From the NCBI GenBank assembly GCA_029265615.1, contig JAJUIB010000009.1, forward strand, positions 44,813-108,812: DNA of 64,000 bases. The letters run 5' to 3'. The DNA is from Spirochaetota bacterium (GTDB lineage Bacteria > Spirochaetota > Spirochaetia > Treponematales > Rectinemataceae). Under the pieces are notes generated by a model. That model had not been told where the DNA came from. It searched no databases and was given only the letters and a program-made list of their open reading frames with translations. A program made the position numbers and the translations under genes. Shown piece by piece: positions 1 to 8,669 of the stretch; within the stretch, counting starts at the first letter, position 1; each line of letters opens with the position of its first letter.

Positions 1-1377
1 CGCTTCGAGAAGCTTGTCGACCTCGGCGTTGGCGTACTTGCCGCGGTTGAGGTAGCCCTTGCCAGAGGGCGTTGCCTCGGAGTGGTAGAATGCCTGATGA
101 TCGGCGGTGAGCCCGGTGGAGAAGCCGCCGACATAGGCGTCAAAGCGGCCGACTTCGACGTACTTCGTGAGGAAGGTGTTCCACTCGAGGATCTGCGCTT
201 CGACTTCAACACCGACGACCTTGAAGGCGCTCTGCACATACTGGAGGATCTTCTCGCGCATGATGTTGCCCTTGTTGGTGATCATGAAGAGCTTCATGCG
301 CTTACCGTTCTTCACCCTGATGCCGTCTGGTCCGACTTTCCACCCCGCCTCGTCGAGAAGCTGTTTCGCCTTTGCAAGGTCATAGGCGTAGTTCGGGGCC
401 TTGGCGTTGTAGAACGGCGTTCCGGGGATGAAGGAGGATACTCCGGGCCGGCCGTTCCCCTTGTAGATACCTGAGACGATGGCCTGCTTGTTAATCGCGT
501 AGGAAAGAGCCTGTCGGACGCGGACATCGCTCGTGATTTCGCCCTTGCAGTTCCAGATGATCGCATCAAAGACGTTGCCGACATAGCGGTGCACGTCGAG
601 CGAAGGGATGGCGCTCATGCGTGCGACCTCGGCTTCGGGCACGAAGACGCGGTTGGTCTCGCCTTTTTCGGTGGCGACGAGGGCTGTCGCCTGGCTTCCC
701 TTGTTGAGGTAGACATAGCGGTCGAAGCCGACCGGGCCGTCGAAGTACTTGTCGAAGCGCTTGAGGACGACACGCTGGTTCGTGAGCCATTCCTCGAACA
801 TGAAGGGGCCGTTGCCGATCGGGGCGCGCGCAAAAGCGCTCTCCTTGAGCTTCGTTTTGTCGTACTTCTGGATTTCGGAGGCGGGCACCGCGTATGCGGT
901 GGTGAAGGCGTTGAGGAGGACGCCGTCGACCTTCGAAAGCTTGAAGACGACCGTGTAGCGGTCGGGCGTCGTGATCTCGGAGACCGCCTCGAAGACCGTG
1001 CGCCGGGGCGAGTTAACTGCGGGATCGCGGATGAGGTCGTAGCTCACCTTGACATCGTTCGAGGTCATCTCCTCGCCGTTGTGCCAGAGCACGCCCTTGC
1101 GGAGCTTGAAGGTATAGGTGAGTCCGTCGGGCGATATCTGGTACGACTCGGCCACCCAGGGGATGATCTTGAGGTTTTTGTCATAGTTAAGAAGGGGGGC
1201 GAAGACGTTCACAAGGACGTCGCTCGATGCAGAATCAGCGTGCATGAAGGGCACGAAGTAGAGGGGGTCAGAAAAGGTAGCGAACATGAGGTCGCCGCCC
1301 TGTTTCTGCTGCGCGGCAAGGGGGGCGGCGAGGACGGCGGCGAGCGCCAGGACCGCCAAAAGGCTCTTTGATTTCAT
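1..1377 (-). CDS. ABC transporter substrate-binding protein, peptide/nickel family (SBP_bac_5), 3' end cut
   Basis: This is a periplasmic binding protein for an oligopeptide- or dipeptide-type ABC importer. Translating the minus strand from the ATG at 1377 gives 459 codons without a stop before the window edge. The N-terminus (MKSKSLLAVLALAAVLAAP, then AQQ) is a typical signal peptide. The family pattern follows: a 'LTYTFKLRKGVLWHNGE' stretch, then 'VRQALSYAINKQAIVSGIYKG' split over the middle, and 'AKAKQLLDEAGW' towards the C-terminus, all classic for OppA/DppA proteins. A strong AAGGAGGAG site lies before the start. It follows the 1390-2514 gene by 12 bp, so the two are probably cotranscribed. 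Permease and ATPase genes would be expected beyond the left edge. The substrate cannot be told from sequence. Confidence 0.9.
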   Translation of the reverse strand, partial: MKSKSLLAVLALAAVLAAPLAAQQKQGGDLMFATFSDPLYFVPFMHADSASSDVLVNVFAPLLNYDKNLKIIPWVAESYQISPDGLTYTFKLRKGVLWHNGEEMTSNDVKVSYDLIRDPAVNSPRRTVFEAVSEITTPDRYTVVFKLSKVDGVLLNAFTTAYAVPASEIQKYDKTKLKESAFARAPIGNGPFMFEEWLTNQRVVLKRFDKYFDGPVGFDRYVYLNKGSQATALVATEKGETNRVFVPEAEVARMSAIPSLDVHRYVGNVFDAIIWNCKGEITSDVRVRQALSYAINKQAIVSGIYKGNGRPGVSSFIPGTPFYNAKAPNYAYDLAKAKQLLDEAGWKVGPDGIRVKNGKRMKLFMITNKGNIMREKILQYVQSAFKVVGVEVEAQILEWNTFLTKYVEVGRFDAYVGGFSTGLTADHQAFYHSEATPSGKGYLNRGKYANAEVDKLLEA

Positions 1378-1389
1378 CGCGGCTCCTCC

Positions 1390-2514
1390 TTACTTGAGGC
1401 TTACGAGGACGATGTTGTACGCCTCGGCGGGCTCGGTGCTGATGATGACGCTGGCGCCGGCTTTGAGGTCCTTGACTGTCGCGGGTGCGCCGCTCGCCTG
1501 GGTTATGGTCACGCCAGGCGACATGGCGAGGGTGACGGTCTTTTTGCCGAATGCCAGGGAGAGTTTTTTCGCACTCGCTGACTTGAGGACGGCGGGCATG
1601 GCGTTGAAATAGGCGTCGATATGGATGATGGCGCCCTCAGGGTTACAGCGGACGAGCCAGTAATTTGCCTCGTTCATCGCCTCGGCGAGGCTTGCGCGCG
1701 TACCGTTCACCTCGATGCAGGCGGCCTCGTCGACGGGAAGATAGGTTATCTCCGTCGAGGTTTCGCGGAACATCTTTTTCTTAAAGGAGAGCTGCACGAT
1801 CTTCTCGGCCGCCTCGCGATCGGCGCCGAGCTCCTGGTCAAATTTGAGCGTGTAGACGCCCTTCGTAAGGTCGAGGAGGGCGGAGCTTCCCGCAGGCTCG
1901 GCGAAGCTCCCCTTGCCGTCGGTCGAGGGGAGCACCTTGAGCTCGACCCCCTTCACGGTGAGCTTGACGCTGTCGGGGAGGACGAAGATGTTGCCGAGCA
2001 TGATGGTCTTCGAGTCGGCGAGCGCCCATGCATCGTCTGTCTCAGGCTCAAGCTCGACGAGCTCGACCTTCGACTTAATCCTGCCCTTGTCATCCTTGAC
2101 TTCGGAGGCCTTGGCATTGCTCGAGTCCGTCTTGTTGACGCGCACGTCCTTCACACCAACAACAGAGGGGGTCTCGGTCGGGACGGGATAGCCCTGCGTT
2201 TCAAGGCCATAGAAGGGGAGTTGGACGGACAGAGCCTTCTTGCCTGCATAGGTCACCACGGCTTTGAGGCCCTTTCGGGCGGCGGCGAGCCAGTCCATGT
2301 CCTGGTCGCCGCGCTTGACCACGGTGGCGGCGTCAAGCGTGAACGTGAAGTCCTTGGCCTTGCCTTTGGCATCGACCGTCGCGATGGTGAGGCTGTTGCC
2401 GCTGAAGGCGATCAACGTGCCCGTCTGCGTCTCGCCTTTTGTCTCGCCCGCGAAGGTCAGCGCAGTGCCGACGAGCGCGAGGATGGCGACGATCGACAGG
2501 AGTCTTGATTTCAT
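1390..2514 (-). CDS. Secreted protein of unknown function with a DUF5666-like N-terminal region
   Basis: I do not recognise a named family for the whole protein of 374 residues. The start at 2514 is chosen because it is preceded by AAGGAGGAGGAG and begins a signal peptide (MKSRLLSIVAILALVGTALTFAG). A longer frame to 2637 exists but lacks these. Residues about 25-100 read as beta-rich 'GTLIAFSGNSLTIATVD ... FTFTLDAATVV', resembling DUF5666-type repeats, and a similar beta pattern returns at the C-terminus. The middle is lysine- and acid-rich. The initiation region (GGAGGAG, then CGCGATGAAATCAAG) is nearly identical to that of the downstream binding protein. It probably acts in the periplasm; a link to the importer is only positional. 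Confidence 0.7.
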   Translation of the reverse strand: MKSRLLSIVAILALVGTALTFAGETKGETQTGTLIAFSGNSLTIATVDAKGKAKDFTFTLDAATVVKRGDQDMDWLAAARKGLKAVVTYAGKKALSVQLPFYGLETQGYPVPTETPSVVGVKDVRVNKTDSSNAKASEVKDDKGRIKSKVELVELEPETDDAWALADSKTIMLGNIFVLPDSVKLTVKGVELKVLPSTDGKGSFAEPAGSSALLDLTKGVYTLKFDQELGADREAAEKIVQLSFKKKMFRETSTEITYLPVDEAACIEVNGTRASLAEAMNEANYWLVRCNPEGAIIHIDAYFNAMPAVLKSASAKKLSLAFGKKTVTLAMSPGVTITQASGAPATVKDLKAGASVIISTEPAEAYNIVLVSLK

Positions 2515-2950
2515 CGCGTTCTCCTCCTCCTTATAAAATCCGGGGGCCTTGAGCGGGCCGCCCGTCCCGCCTTGCGCGAAGATGCGCGGCGGATTGATAT
2601 GCGGCCTCATCGTATAAGCCCTTTTGCGCGCGCGCAAGTTATTTTTGCAGGTATTTTATTGTGGTATATGATTTTATCGATAGTATCCCTTTGGGATTTT
2701 TTCCTGACAGTACACGTGCGGCCTCGTGGGCTGTCTCCTACGACTGCAGAAACATGTTTTTATAGGAATTGTGCTTGTGCTATGCGTGTAAATAAATTGG
2801 CTGTGTATATTTTATATAGTGGGTATAATTCCCGGACTTGGCGTGGGCCTGTACAAAGTCGTTTTGGGATTTATTCCTAGCATCTGGCGCTGCGGGCATC
2901 GCCAGATGCTTGCGCCGCAAGGTCTGCTTGCGACGCAGAATTTCCTTTTT
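2515..2950. other. AT-rich intergenic spacer, no supported protein gene
   Basis: This 436-bp stretch lies between two minus-strand genes and is visibly richer in A and T (especially 2640-2830) than the rest of the window. No reading frame looks coding. It carries a GC palindrome near 2624-2637, a short ATCCC/GGGAT hairpin followed by T's near 2685-2702, a TATAAT box at 2824-2829 and a cluster of hairpins at 2881-2937. The plus strand has no protein gene until 5987. Confidence 0.7.
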
Positions 2951-2952
2951 TT
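2836..2952 (+). ncRNA. Candidate small RNA (hairpins plus T-tract)
   Basis: A perfect TATAAT at 2824-2829 is followed by two hairpins. The first has 9-bp perfect arms (2881-2889 CATCTGGCG and 2900-2908). The second has arms at 2911-2921 and 2927-2937 with one mismatch and a 5-nt loop, and is followed after eight bases by seven T's (2946-2952). Read on the plus strand this looks like promoter, structured RNA and weak intrinsic terminator. No good -35 is visible and I recognise no RNA family. The structure could instead be the 3' end of the minus-strand carrier gene, but no T-tract exists in that direction. Confidence 0.3.
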
Positions 2953-3898
2953 AGCGCCCGACGAAAAGACCGGCAAGCAGGGGGAGGGTTGCAAGCGACA
3001 GGGCTGTCGAGACGACGACAAGGCGGGAGGCGGTTTCCGCATCGCCGCCTCCTGCCTCCGCGAGAATGCTCGCATTGGCGGCGACTGGCATCGCGGCGAT
3101 GACGACGGGCATGCCGAGGAGGAGTCCCTCAAAGCCGCATGCCTTGAGCACGGCGTAGAGGGCGAGGGGGAAGAGCGCAAGACGGTAGGCGCTTGTGAGC
3201 CAGACGCGCGGAGAAAGGAAGGCGCGGAAATTCGAACCGGCGAGGGTTGAGCCGATGAGGAGGCTTGCAAGGGGGGTCGTCGTATCGCCTAAGAGGCTTG
3301 CGGCGCGGAGAAGGGGCGCTGGGATGCGGAACTCAAGGAGGAAGAGTGCGAAGCCGACGAAAGACGAAACTCCCGCGGGGGTTACAAAGTCGGACAGCGC
3401 AAGGCGCCGTGCCGCGCGGCTCTGGGAGGGAGAGCCTTCGCCGCCAAGACCATGGGAAATGATCAGTGCACCGACAGAAAAGGCAAGAATCTGGAAGGGG
3501 ATGTTGTAAATCGAGGTGAGAAAGACGCTTTCCTTTCCGAAAAAGGCCTCCATGACCGGAAAGCCCATGAAGGCGACGTTGGAAAAGACGCTGGCGAAAA
3601 CGTGCACACCGCCCTCGGCGCCGCGTGCGCGGATAAGCCGGGCAAAGGCGAACGCGAGCGGAAAGGCAGATGCATAAACTGCGAAGGAGAGACCCAGCGC
3701 CGTGAACGCCTGGCTACGGAGTTCGGGACTCAAGGGGCGCTGCATCGAGGTGACAATGAGGCAGGGGAGGATAAAATTGACAAGAAGGCGCGACAAGGCG
3801 CGCCGTGTCCCCGCCTCAAGGAAGCCGGATTTGCCCGCGGCAAAGCCCGCGGCCATAAGAATGAAGAGCACCAAGGTCGCTTCGAGCGCTGGAGACAT
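2951..3898 (-). CDS. Auxin efflux carrier (AEC) family transporter
   Basis: A hydrophobic 315-residue protein with about ten predicted membrane segments. The N-terminus 'LVLFILMAAGFAAGKSGFL' and the following 'LSRLLVNFILPCLIVTSM' match the first helices of Mem_trans/AEC proteins, and the C-terminal half repeats the pattern (two five-helix halves), ending 'ALSLATLPLLAGLFVGR'. Family members move organic anions such as malate or other small acids; the substrate here is unknown. The start at 3898 lies 2 bp after the FGGY kinase stop, with GAGAGGA upstream, so the two are translated from one message. The pairing suggests, but does not prove, that it exports or imports a product of the same sugar pathway. 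Confidence 0.85.
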   Translation of the reverse strand: MSPALEATLVLFILMAAGFAAGKSGFLEAGTRRALSRLLVNFILPCLIVTSMQRPLSPELRSQAFTALGLSFAVYASAFPLAFAFARLIRARGAEGGVHVFASVFSNVAFMGFPVMEAFFGKESVFLTSIYNIPFQILAFSVGALIISHGLGGEGSPSQSRAARRLALSDFVTPAGVSSFVGFALFLLEFRIPAPLLRAASLLGDTTTPLASLLIGSTLAGSNFRAFLSPRVWLTSAYRLALFPLALYAVLKACGFEGLLLGMPVVIAAMPVAANASILAEAGGGDAETASRLVVVSTALSLATLPLLAGLFVGR

Positions 3899-3900
3899 GA

Positions 3901-5388
3901 CTAGTCCTCTCCGCGGCGGGCCGCCGCGCGTTCGTCGACGGGGCCGAGCGCTGCAAGCGCCTCGCGGTAGCGCGCATAGGCCTCGCCGTATCGCTGCGCA
4001 TGGCCTTGGTCGGGTTCGTAGCGTTCCGCGATTCGCACAAGGCGCTGCGCCGCCTCTTTAAGGCTCGTGGCCTCGCCGAGGGCGAGGGCGCAGGCCGCCG
4101 CGTCGCCTGCAAGCTCGCAGTCGGCGAGCTCGGGCGTCTCCACGACGAGGCCGAGTACATCCGCCTTAAGCTGTGCGAGAAATCCGTTCTTTGCAGGGGC
4201 GCCACTTGTCCGAATAAGGCGCGCTGGGAAGCCCGCATCCTGGGCGAGTTCGAGTGGGTAGCGCAGTCCGTAGGCGAGTGCCTCGCAGGCGCCGCGCGCA
4301 AGATCCTCGCGGCCATGGGCGAGCGAAAGACCGACAAAGGCGCCGCGCCGATCGGGCGACCAAAGCGGCGCACGCTCACCCGCAAGATAGGGCAAAAAAA
4401 CAAGACCGCGCGCCCCTGGCGGCGAGCGCTCGGCCTCGGCAAAAAACGCCTCGGCGAAAAAACCATCTGCGCCGGATTTCGAAAAGCCCGCAATGCGCGC
4501 CACCCATTCAAGCGCCTTGCCCGCGGTGGATAGTCCGCCAGAAAGGTTGAAGAGGCCAGAAATCGCGTGGGGAAGCGAAAGGAGGGCGCGTCCGGGGTAG
4601 GGGCGCTCCGCCGCAAGGTTGAGTGCCTCGCTCGTACCGCTGCGGTCGCAGGCGAGGCCGGCTTCGATGGCGCCCGATCCGACGACGCAGGCGAGAAAGT
4701 CGGGATAGGCGGCGACGACGGGGATGCCTGCCCTAAGGCCGAAACGGGCTGCCGGGCCTGCAAGGAGGCGGCCGATGCACTCGCCCGGCCGGACGAAGCG
4801 GGGGAAGCGCTCGCTGGGCAGGCCGAGCGCGTCAAGGCTGCGGGAAGACCAGATGTAGGGCTCGTAGCCTGGGGCGGGGAGGTAGGTGACCGCTTCGCCT
4901 GAAAGGTGGAACGCAAGGTACTCGGGGCAGGAAAAAAACCAGCGCCCGCGCTCACGGACCGCGTTGACATTGCGCCAAAGCCACAGTGCTTTGGGGAGGT
5001 AAAAGCTCGAGTCGAGGGGAAGTCCTGCGATGCGTGACACTTCCGCCGCTTCGCAGGTGGCGCGGCGGTCCATCCAGGAAAGCGCGGGGCCGAGAGGCGC
5101 CCCCGATGCGTCCGCGACAAGAAGCGTGGGACCGTTGCCGCTCACGGCGATGGCGCGTATTTCGGCTTGGCCCTTGCCCGAGCCGAGACCCGCGCGGGCC
5201 GCGCCGATTTCTCGGGCCGCATCTGCGGCTGCGGCGAGCCACTCGGCGGGGGCGGCTTCGCGTTCGTTTGGGGCTGCACCCTGGCGGAGCGTGACGGGAC
5301 GCCGGGCTTCGGCAAGGGCGCGGCCCTCTTCGGAGACAAGCGCCGCTTTGACGGCCGAGCTGCCGATGTCGAAGACGAGATAGGCCAT
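3901..5388 (-). CDS. FGGY-family carbohydrate kinase (xylulokinase-like)
   Basis: A cytoplasmic ATP-dependent sugar kinase of 495 residues, the usual FGGY length. The start 'MAYLVFDIGSSAVKAALV' is the phosphate-1 motif of the actin/hexokinase fold; an open extension to 5808 lies antisense to and across the MerR gene and is not coding. 'ALSWMDRRA' near residue 95 corresponds to the sugar-binding region, 'CDRSGTSEALN' to the adenosine/phosphate-2 region, and 'LVFLPYLAGERAPLWSPDRRG' (in two parts) to the family signature in the C-terminal domain, followed by 'IRTSGAPAKN'. Xylulose, gluconate and related sugars are all possible. It lies between the MerR regulator (5-bp gap) and the AEC carrier (2-bp gap), probably one operon. 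Confidence 0.85.
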   Translation of the reverse strand: MAYLVFDIGSSAVKAALVSEEGRALAEARRPVTLRQGAAPNEREAAPAEWLAAAADAAREIGAARAGLGSGKGQAEIRAIAVSGNGPTLLVADASGAPLGPALSWMDRRATCEAAEVSRIAGLPLDSSFYLPKALWLWRNVNAVRERGRWFFSCPEYLAFHLSGEAVTYLPAPGYEPYIWSSRSLDALGLPSERFPRFVRPGECIGRLLAGPAARFGLRAGIPVVAAYPDFLACVVGSGAIEAGLACDRSGTSEALNLAAERPYPGRALLSLPHAISGLFNLSGGLSTAGKALEWVARIAGFSKSGADGFFAEAFFAEAERSPPGARGLVFLPYLAGERAPLWSPDRRGAFVGLSLAHGREDLARGACEALAYGLRYPLELAQDAGFPARLIRTSGAPAKNGFLAQLKADVLGLVVETPELADCELAGDAAACALALGEATSLKEAAQRLVRIAERYEPDQGHAQRYGEAYARYREALAALGPVDERAAARRGED

Positions 5389-5392
5389 CACG

Positions 5393-5863
5393 CTAGCCCC
5401 GTGCAAGGAGGAGCCGCACGTCACAACGCTCCGCGTAGGCGCAGGTCCCGCAGGATGCGCCCGGACATTGGAAGAAATCGGTGACGCGTTCAAGCTGCTC
5501 AATGTGCCATGAAAGGTCTTCGATGTAGGCATTAAGCGCGTCGCGCCTGCGTTCCGCTTCCGCACGTTTTTCGCGGTATTTCTCCGCAAGCTTTGCCCGA
5601 ATCTCCTCGCCCGAGCGGTCGCGGCGCGCGAGCGCGAAGAGCTCGGCGATATCGGCGAGCGCAAGCCCGTAATCCTTGAGCTGCTGGATACGTTTGAGGT
5701 AAATGACATTTTTCTCGTCGTATTTGCGATGGGCTCCCTCCTCGCGATCGGAGGGCTCAAGAAGGCCGAGCTCCTCATAGTAACGAATTGTCCGCGGCGT
5801 GACGCCAAACATCGCGGCGAGTTCGCCGATGCGGTAGAGGACCGGTGGTGTATCGCTATCCAT
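5393..5863 (-). CDS. MerR-family transcriptional regulator with C-terminal cysteine cluster
   Basis: A DNA-binding activator/repressor of the MerR fold. The N-terminal 'YRIGELAAMFGVTPRTIRYY' plus 'EELGLLEPSDREEG' is the winged helix; a long coiled coil (residues about 80-130) is the dimerisation helix. The C-terminus carries four cysteines in 'CPGASCGTCAYAERC', a possible metal or redox site. I start at the ATG at 5863 because it leaves the usual short lead into the HTH; GTG codons at 5890 and 5911 would lengthen it, and none has a clear ribosome-binding site. It heads the kinase-carrier unit and faces the nucleoside importer gene, with a palindromic AGTATACT (5944-5951) between them. The inducer is unknown. 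Confidence 0.85.
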   Translation of the reverse strand: MDSDTPPVLYRIGELAAMFGVTPRTIRYYEELGLLEPSDREEGAHRKYDEKNVIYLKRIQQLKDYGLALADIAELFALARRDRSGEEIRAKLAEKYREKRAEAERRRDALNAYIEDLSWHIEQLERVTDFFQCPGASCGTCAYAERCDVRLLLARG

Positions 5864-5943
5864 GGAGCGCTTGGAAACCTGACCTTTCACGTCAATTTCG
5901 CGGCGCGGCACATTCGCGGCGTCGATTCGTCCGCGCGCGGCTC

Positions 5944-5951
5944 AGTATACT
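5944..5951. promoter_or_regulatory. Palindromic AGTATACT in the MerR/bmp divergent gap
   Basis: The 8-bp palindrome contains TATACT in both orientations and sits 36 bp before the bmp start and 81 bp before the chosen merR start. It could be a shared -10 element or the core of a MerR-type operator. No convincing -35 box pairs with it in either direction, so the call is weak. Confidence 0.3.
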
Positions 5952-5986
5952 CCAGCCCGCAATCGCATGAGAAGTGAGGTATGAGC

Positions 5987-7060
5987 ATGAAGTATCGCAT
6001 GACGCTCCACCGAAGGGCCTTCGCCCTCATGGCTGCCGGCTTCGTCCTTGCGGCGCTTTCAACCCTGGCGCTTGGCGCCTGTTCCAAAAAGGCCGGATCA
6101 GAGGCAAAACCGCCCAAGGTGGCGGTGTTTGTCCCCGGCCTCGTTTCAGGAAGCCCCATTTACGAGCAGCTTGTCGCAGGTGTCGAAAAAGCGGTCGCCG
6201 AGATTCCAGGCGCCACCTGCAAGGTGGTCGAAGCGGGCTTCAACCAAGCCGAGTGGCAGGCAAAACTTGCAGCGCTCGCCGCCACGGGGGAGTTCGACCT
6301 CATCGCCACCTCGAATCCCGCGCTTCCTGAGCTGTGCAAAAAAGTCGTAGCCGATTTCCCTGCGGCGCGCTTTTTTGTCGCCGACGCCTGGCTTCCCGGT
6401 GCGGAGCGGATTCACACCGTGCTCTACAATCAGTACGAGCAGGGCTACATCGTGGGCTACCTTGCGGGCCTCGTGACGACGAGCGGCCTACCTGGCGCCA
6501 ACCCCGAAAAAAAGGCGGGCCTGATTGTCGCCCAGCGCTATCCAACGCTTGATGAGCTCATCGAACCCGGTTTTGCAGCGGGCCTGGCCGCCGCGGCGCC
6601 CGGCGCTGCGCTCGAGACCCGCGTTATTGGCAACTGGTATGACGCGAACAAGGCCGCCGAGCTTGCAGGCAACCTCATCGACGGCGGTGTCGACGTGCTC
6701 CTCCCCATCGCAGGCGGTGCGGGACAGGGGGCGGTGAGCGCCGCCAAGGCGCGCGGCCGCTATGCGGTCTGGTTCGACGGCAATGGCTATGGAGCCGCCC
6801 CCGGTACCGTGCTTGGTTGCGCTATCCTGCGCCAGGACCGCCTCGTCTATGAGAAAGTGAAGGCACTTCTCGCCCCCGGTGGCGCGGCGCTCTACGGCAA
6901 GGCCGAGATTGTCGGTGCCAAAGAGGGCTATGTCGACTTCGACGATTCGGGCGCGGCCTACAAGGCCCTTCCCGAGACGATTCGCCGCCCCTTCGAGGAA
7001 CGGCTCTCCGCGCTGCGCTCCGGCTCAGCCTCCTTTCCGGTGACGGGGCTTTCGCGGTAA
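5987..7060 (+). CDS. BMP-family (PnrA-like) nucleoside ABC transporter, substrate-binding lipoprotein
   Basis: A lipid-anchored binding protein of 357 residues that delivers nucleosides to the importer encoded next. The signal peptide ends in the lipobox LGAC followed by SKKAG. The BMP pattern is clear: 'VAVFVPGLVSGSPIYEQL', 'FDLIATSNPALPELCKKV', 'YNQYEQGYIVGYLAG', and later 'GAGQGAVSAAKARGRYAVWFDG', which forms the nucleoside pocket in family members. The start at 5987 is preferred over the ATG at 5981 because GAGG lies seven bases before it. PnrA homologues in Treponema bind purine nucleosides, so a purine substrate is likely by analogy. Followed by ATPase and two permeases in one operon. 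Confidence 0.9.
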   Translation: MKYRMTLHRRAFALMAAGFVLAALSTLALGACSKKAGSEAKPPKVAVFVPGLVSGSPIYEQLVAGVEKAVAEIPGATCKVVEAGFNQAEWQAKLAALAATGEFDLIATSNPALPELCKKVVADFPAARFFVADAWLPGAERIHTVLYNQYEQGYIVGYLAGLVTTSGLPGANPEKKAGLIVAQRYPTLDELIEPGFAAGLAAAAPGAALETRVIGNWYDANKAAELAGNLIDGGVDVLLPIAGGAGQGAVSAAKARGRYAVWFDGNGYGAAPGTVLGCAILRQDRLVYEKVKALLAPGGAALYGKAEIVGAKEGYVDFDDSGAAYKALPETIRRPFEERLSALRSGSASFPVTGLSR

Positions 7061-7115
7061 GCTTTCGCAGTAAGCTTTAGTAGTGCGTTGACTGTACGAA
7101 GGAGAGACGTGTTCC

Positions 7116-8669
7116 ATGGAGCTTCTCGCCGTGCGCGGCGTCTCAAAGTACTACGCAGAAACGGACACGCTTGCGAACCACGAAGTATCGCTCACCCTTG
7201 GCCCGGGAGAAATACGGGCGGTCGTCGGTGAAAACGGCGCGGGAAAGAGCACCCTCGCCCGGATTGTCTGTGGTCTTGTGGCCCAAGACGCTGGCGAGGT
7301 GCTCATCCGCGGCCTGCCGCTTCCGCCGGGAAATGTGCGCGCCGCTGAGCGCGCAGGTATCGGCCTTGTGCCGCAACACTCCCTTCTCGCCGAGGGGCTT
7401 TCTGTCGCCGAGGCAATCGCGCTCGGCCGCGAGCCCCGCCGCGCCGGATTTCTCCTCGATCGCCGCCGCGCCTACGTCGAGGCCGCCGTCCTCGCCGAGC
7501 GCTTTGGCTTCCAGCTCGATCCTGCGGTAGCGGTGGGCGCGCTTTCGCCCGCCCTCCGCCGCCAGGCCGAGCTCATGCGCGCGCTTGCGCGTGGCGGTGA
7601 GGTGCTCGTGCTTGACGAGCCGACCGCCCTCCTTACCGAAGCGGAGACGGCGGGGCTTTTTGTCCTGCTTCGCAGGCTCGCCGAGGCGGGCAAGGCGGTT
7701 CTCTATATCACCCATCGCGCCGCGGAGATCCGTAGCCTCGCGACGAGTCTCACCGTGCTCAGGCTCGGGCGCGTGGTGGCTGACCGGCCCGCTACAGGAA
7801 TCGAGGACTGCGAACTTGCCGCGCTTATGGCGAACATAGACGCGTGCGGCCGCAGCGCGAGTGCCGAAAATGGCGACGGAGAACCTCCTATCACCCCGCA
7901 CGAGACGGCCAGAGCGGGGGACGCGGCCACAGCTCCCCCCCTGCTTGAGGCGCGCGACATCCTCCTCGACGGCCCCGGTGCGGCGCCGTTTTCGTTTGGC
8001 GTGCACCCTGGCGAGATCCTCGGGATCATCGCCCATGCCGGCAACGGCCTTGACCAGCTTGAGGCGGTAGCGGCGGGGCTTGCGCGGCCGCGCCAGGGGG
8101 CCTTCATCGTCTGCGGTCGTCCCATTTCCGCCTGCGATCGGGGCGAGCTCCGTTCCCGCCTGCTCTCGTATGTGCCCGCCGATCGCGAGGGGCGTGGGCT
8201 CGCCCTCGCCGCATCCGTGGCGGACAACCTGCTTGTGCTCGAGCGGCACGAATTTGGCCCGCGCGCCCATGCCCTCCGCCGACTGCTACAGACTCGTGCG
8301 CGCGAGCTTGCCGCGCGCGGTGGTCTTAGCGCCGCGCTTTCCGTGCCCGCCGCTGCGCTTTCAGGGGGCAACCGTCAACGCCTCGTTCTCGCCCGAGAAC
8401 TTGATTCACGACGTCCTGCCGCCATTCTCGTTGATCCGACCCAAGGTCTCGACGTCGCCGCCTACGATCGCGCCATCGCTTCGATCCGTGCTCTTAAACA
8501 GAGCGGTGCGGCGATACTTCTTCTCACGTCGAGTCTCGACGAACTTCTTGCGCTCGCGGATCGGATCGGCGTGTTGTACCGCGGCGCCCTCGTCCACCTC
8601 GCGCCGAAGGACCTGCGTTTATCGGGCAAGCGGCTTGCGGCGCTGATGACGGGGCTTGAGGCCGCATGA
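7116..8669 (+). CDS. Nucleoside ABC transporter ATP-binding protein (two ABC domains)
   Basis: A 517-residue protein with tandem ATPase domains, as in sugar and BMP-type nucleoside importers (RbsA/NupO-like). Domain 1 has Walker A 'GENGAGKST' at about residues 41-49, Walker B 'VLVLDEPTALL' and the H-loop 'ITHRAAE'; its signature is degenerate ('ALSPALRRQAELM'). Domain 2 has a non-canonical Walker A region ('IAHAGNGLDQLEAV') but a good signature ('LSGGNRQRLVLARE') and 'AILVDPTQGLDVAAY'. One intact and one degenerate site is normal for the family. The stop overlaps the first permease start by 4 bp (ATGA), showing translational coupling. Confidence 0.93.
   Translation: MELLAVRGVSKYYAETDTLANHEVSLTLGPGEIRAVVGENGAGKSTLARIVCGLVAQDAGEVLIRGLPLPPGNVRAAERAGIGLVPQHSLLAEGLSVAEAIALGREPRRAGFLLDRRRAYVEAAVLAERFGFQLDPAVAVGALSPALRRQAELMRALARGGEVLVLDEPTALLTEAETAGLFVLLRRLAEAGKAVLYITHRAAEIRSLATSLTVLRLGRVVADRPATGIEDCELAALMANIDACGRSASAENGDGEPPITPHETARAGDAATAPPLLEARDILLDGPGAAPFSFGVHPGEILGIIAHAGNGLDQLEAVAAGLARPRQGAFIVCGRPISACDRGELRSRLLSYVPADREGRGLALAASVADNLLVLERHEFGPRAHALRRLLQTRARELAARGGLSAALSVPAAALSGGNRQRLVLARELDSRRPAAILVDPTQGLDVAAYDRAIASIRALKQSGAAILLLTSSLDELLALADRIGVLYRGALVHLAPKDLRLSGKRLAALMTGLEAA

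Noticed and set aside
589..1371. 260-codon plus-strand reading frame
   Set aside because: It is antisense to the substrate-binding protein gene, whose minus-strand translation has a signal peptide and family motifs; the frame is a GC-rich shadow.
2515..2950. tRNA or known ncRNA in the AT-rich gap
   Set aside because: No cloverleaf, no CCA end and no match by eye to SRP, tmRNA, RNase P or 6S consensus segments.
3816..5120. 434-codon minus-strand frame overlapping the FGGY kinase
   Set aside because: Same strand but different frame; the kinase frame carries the conserved motifs, this one is Ser/Arg/Pro-rich noise.
7143..8270. 375-codon minus-strand reading frame
   Set aside because: Antisense to the two-domain ABC ATPase; no motifs, strongly basic composition typical of shadow frames.
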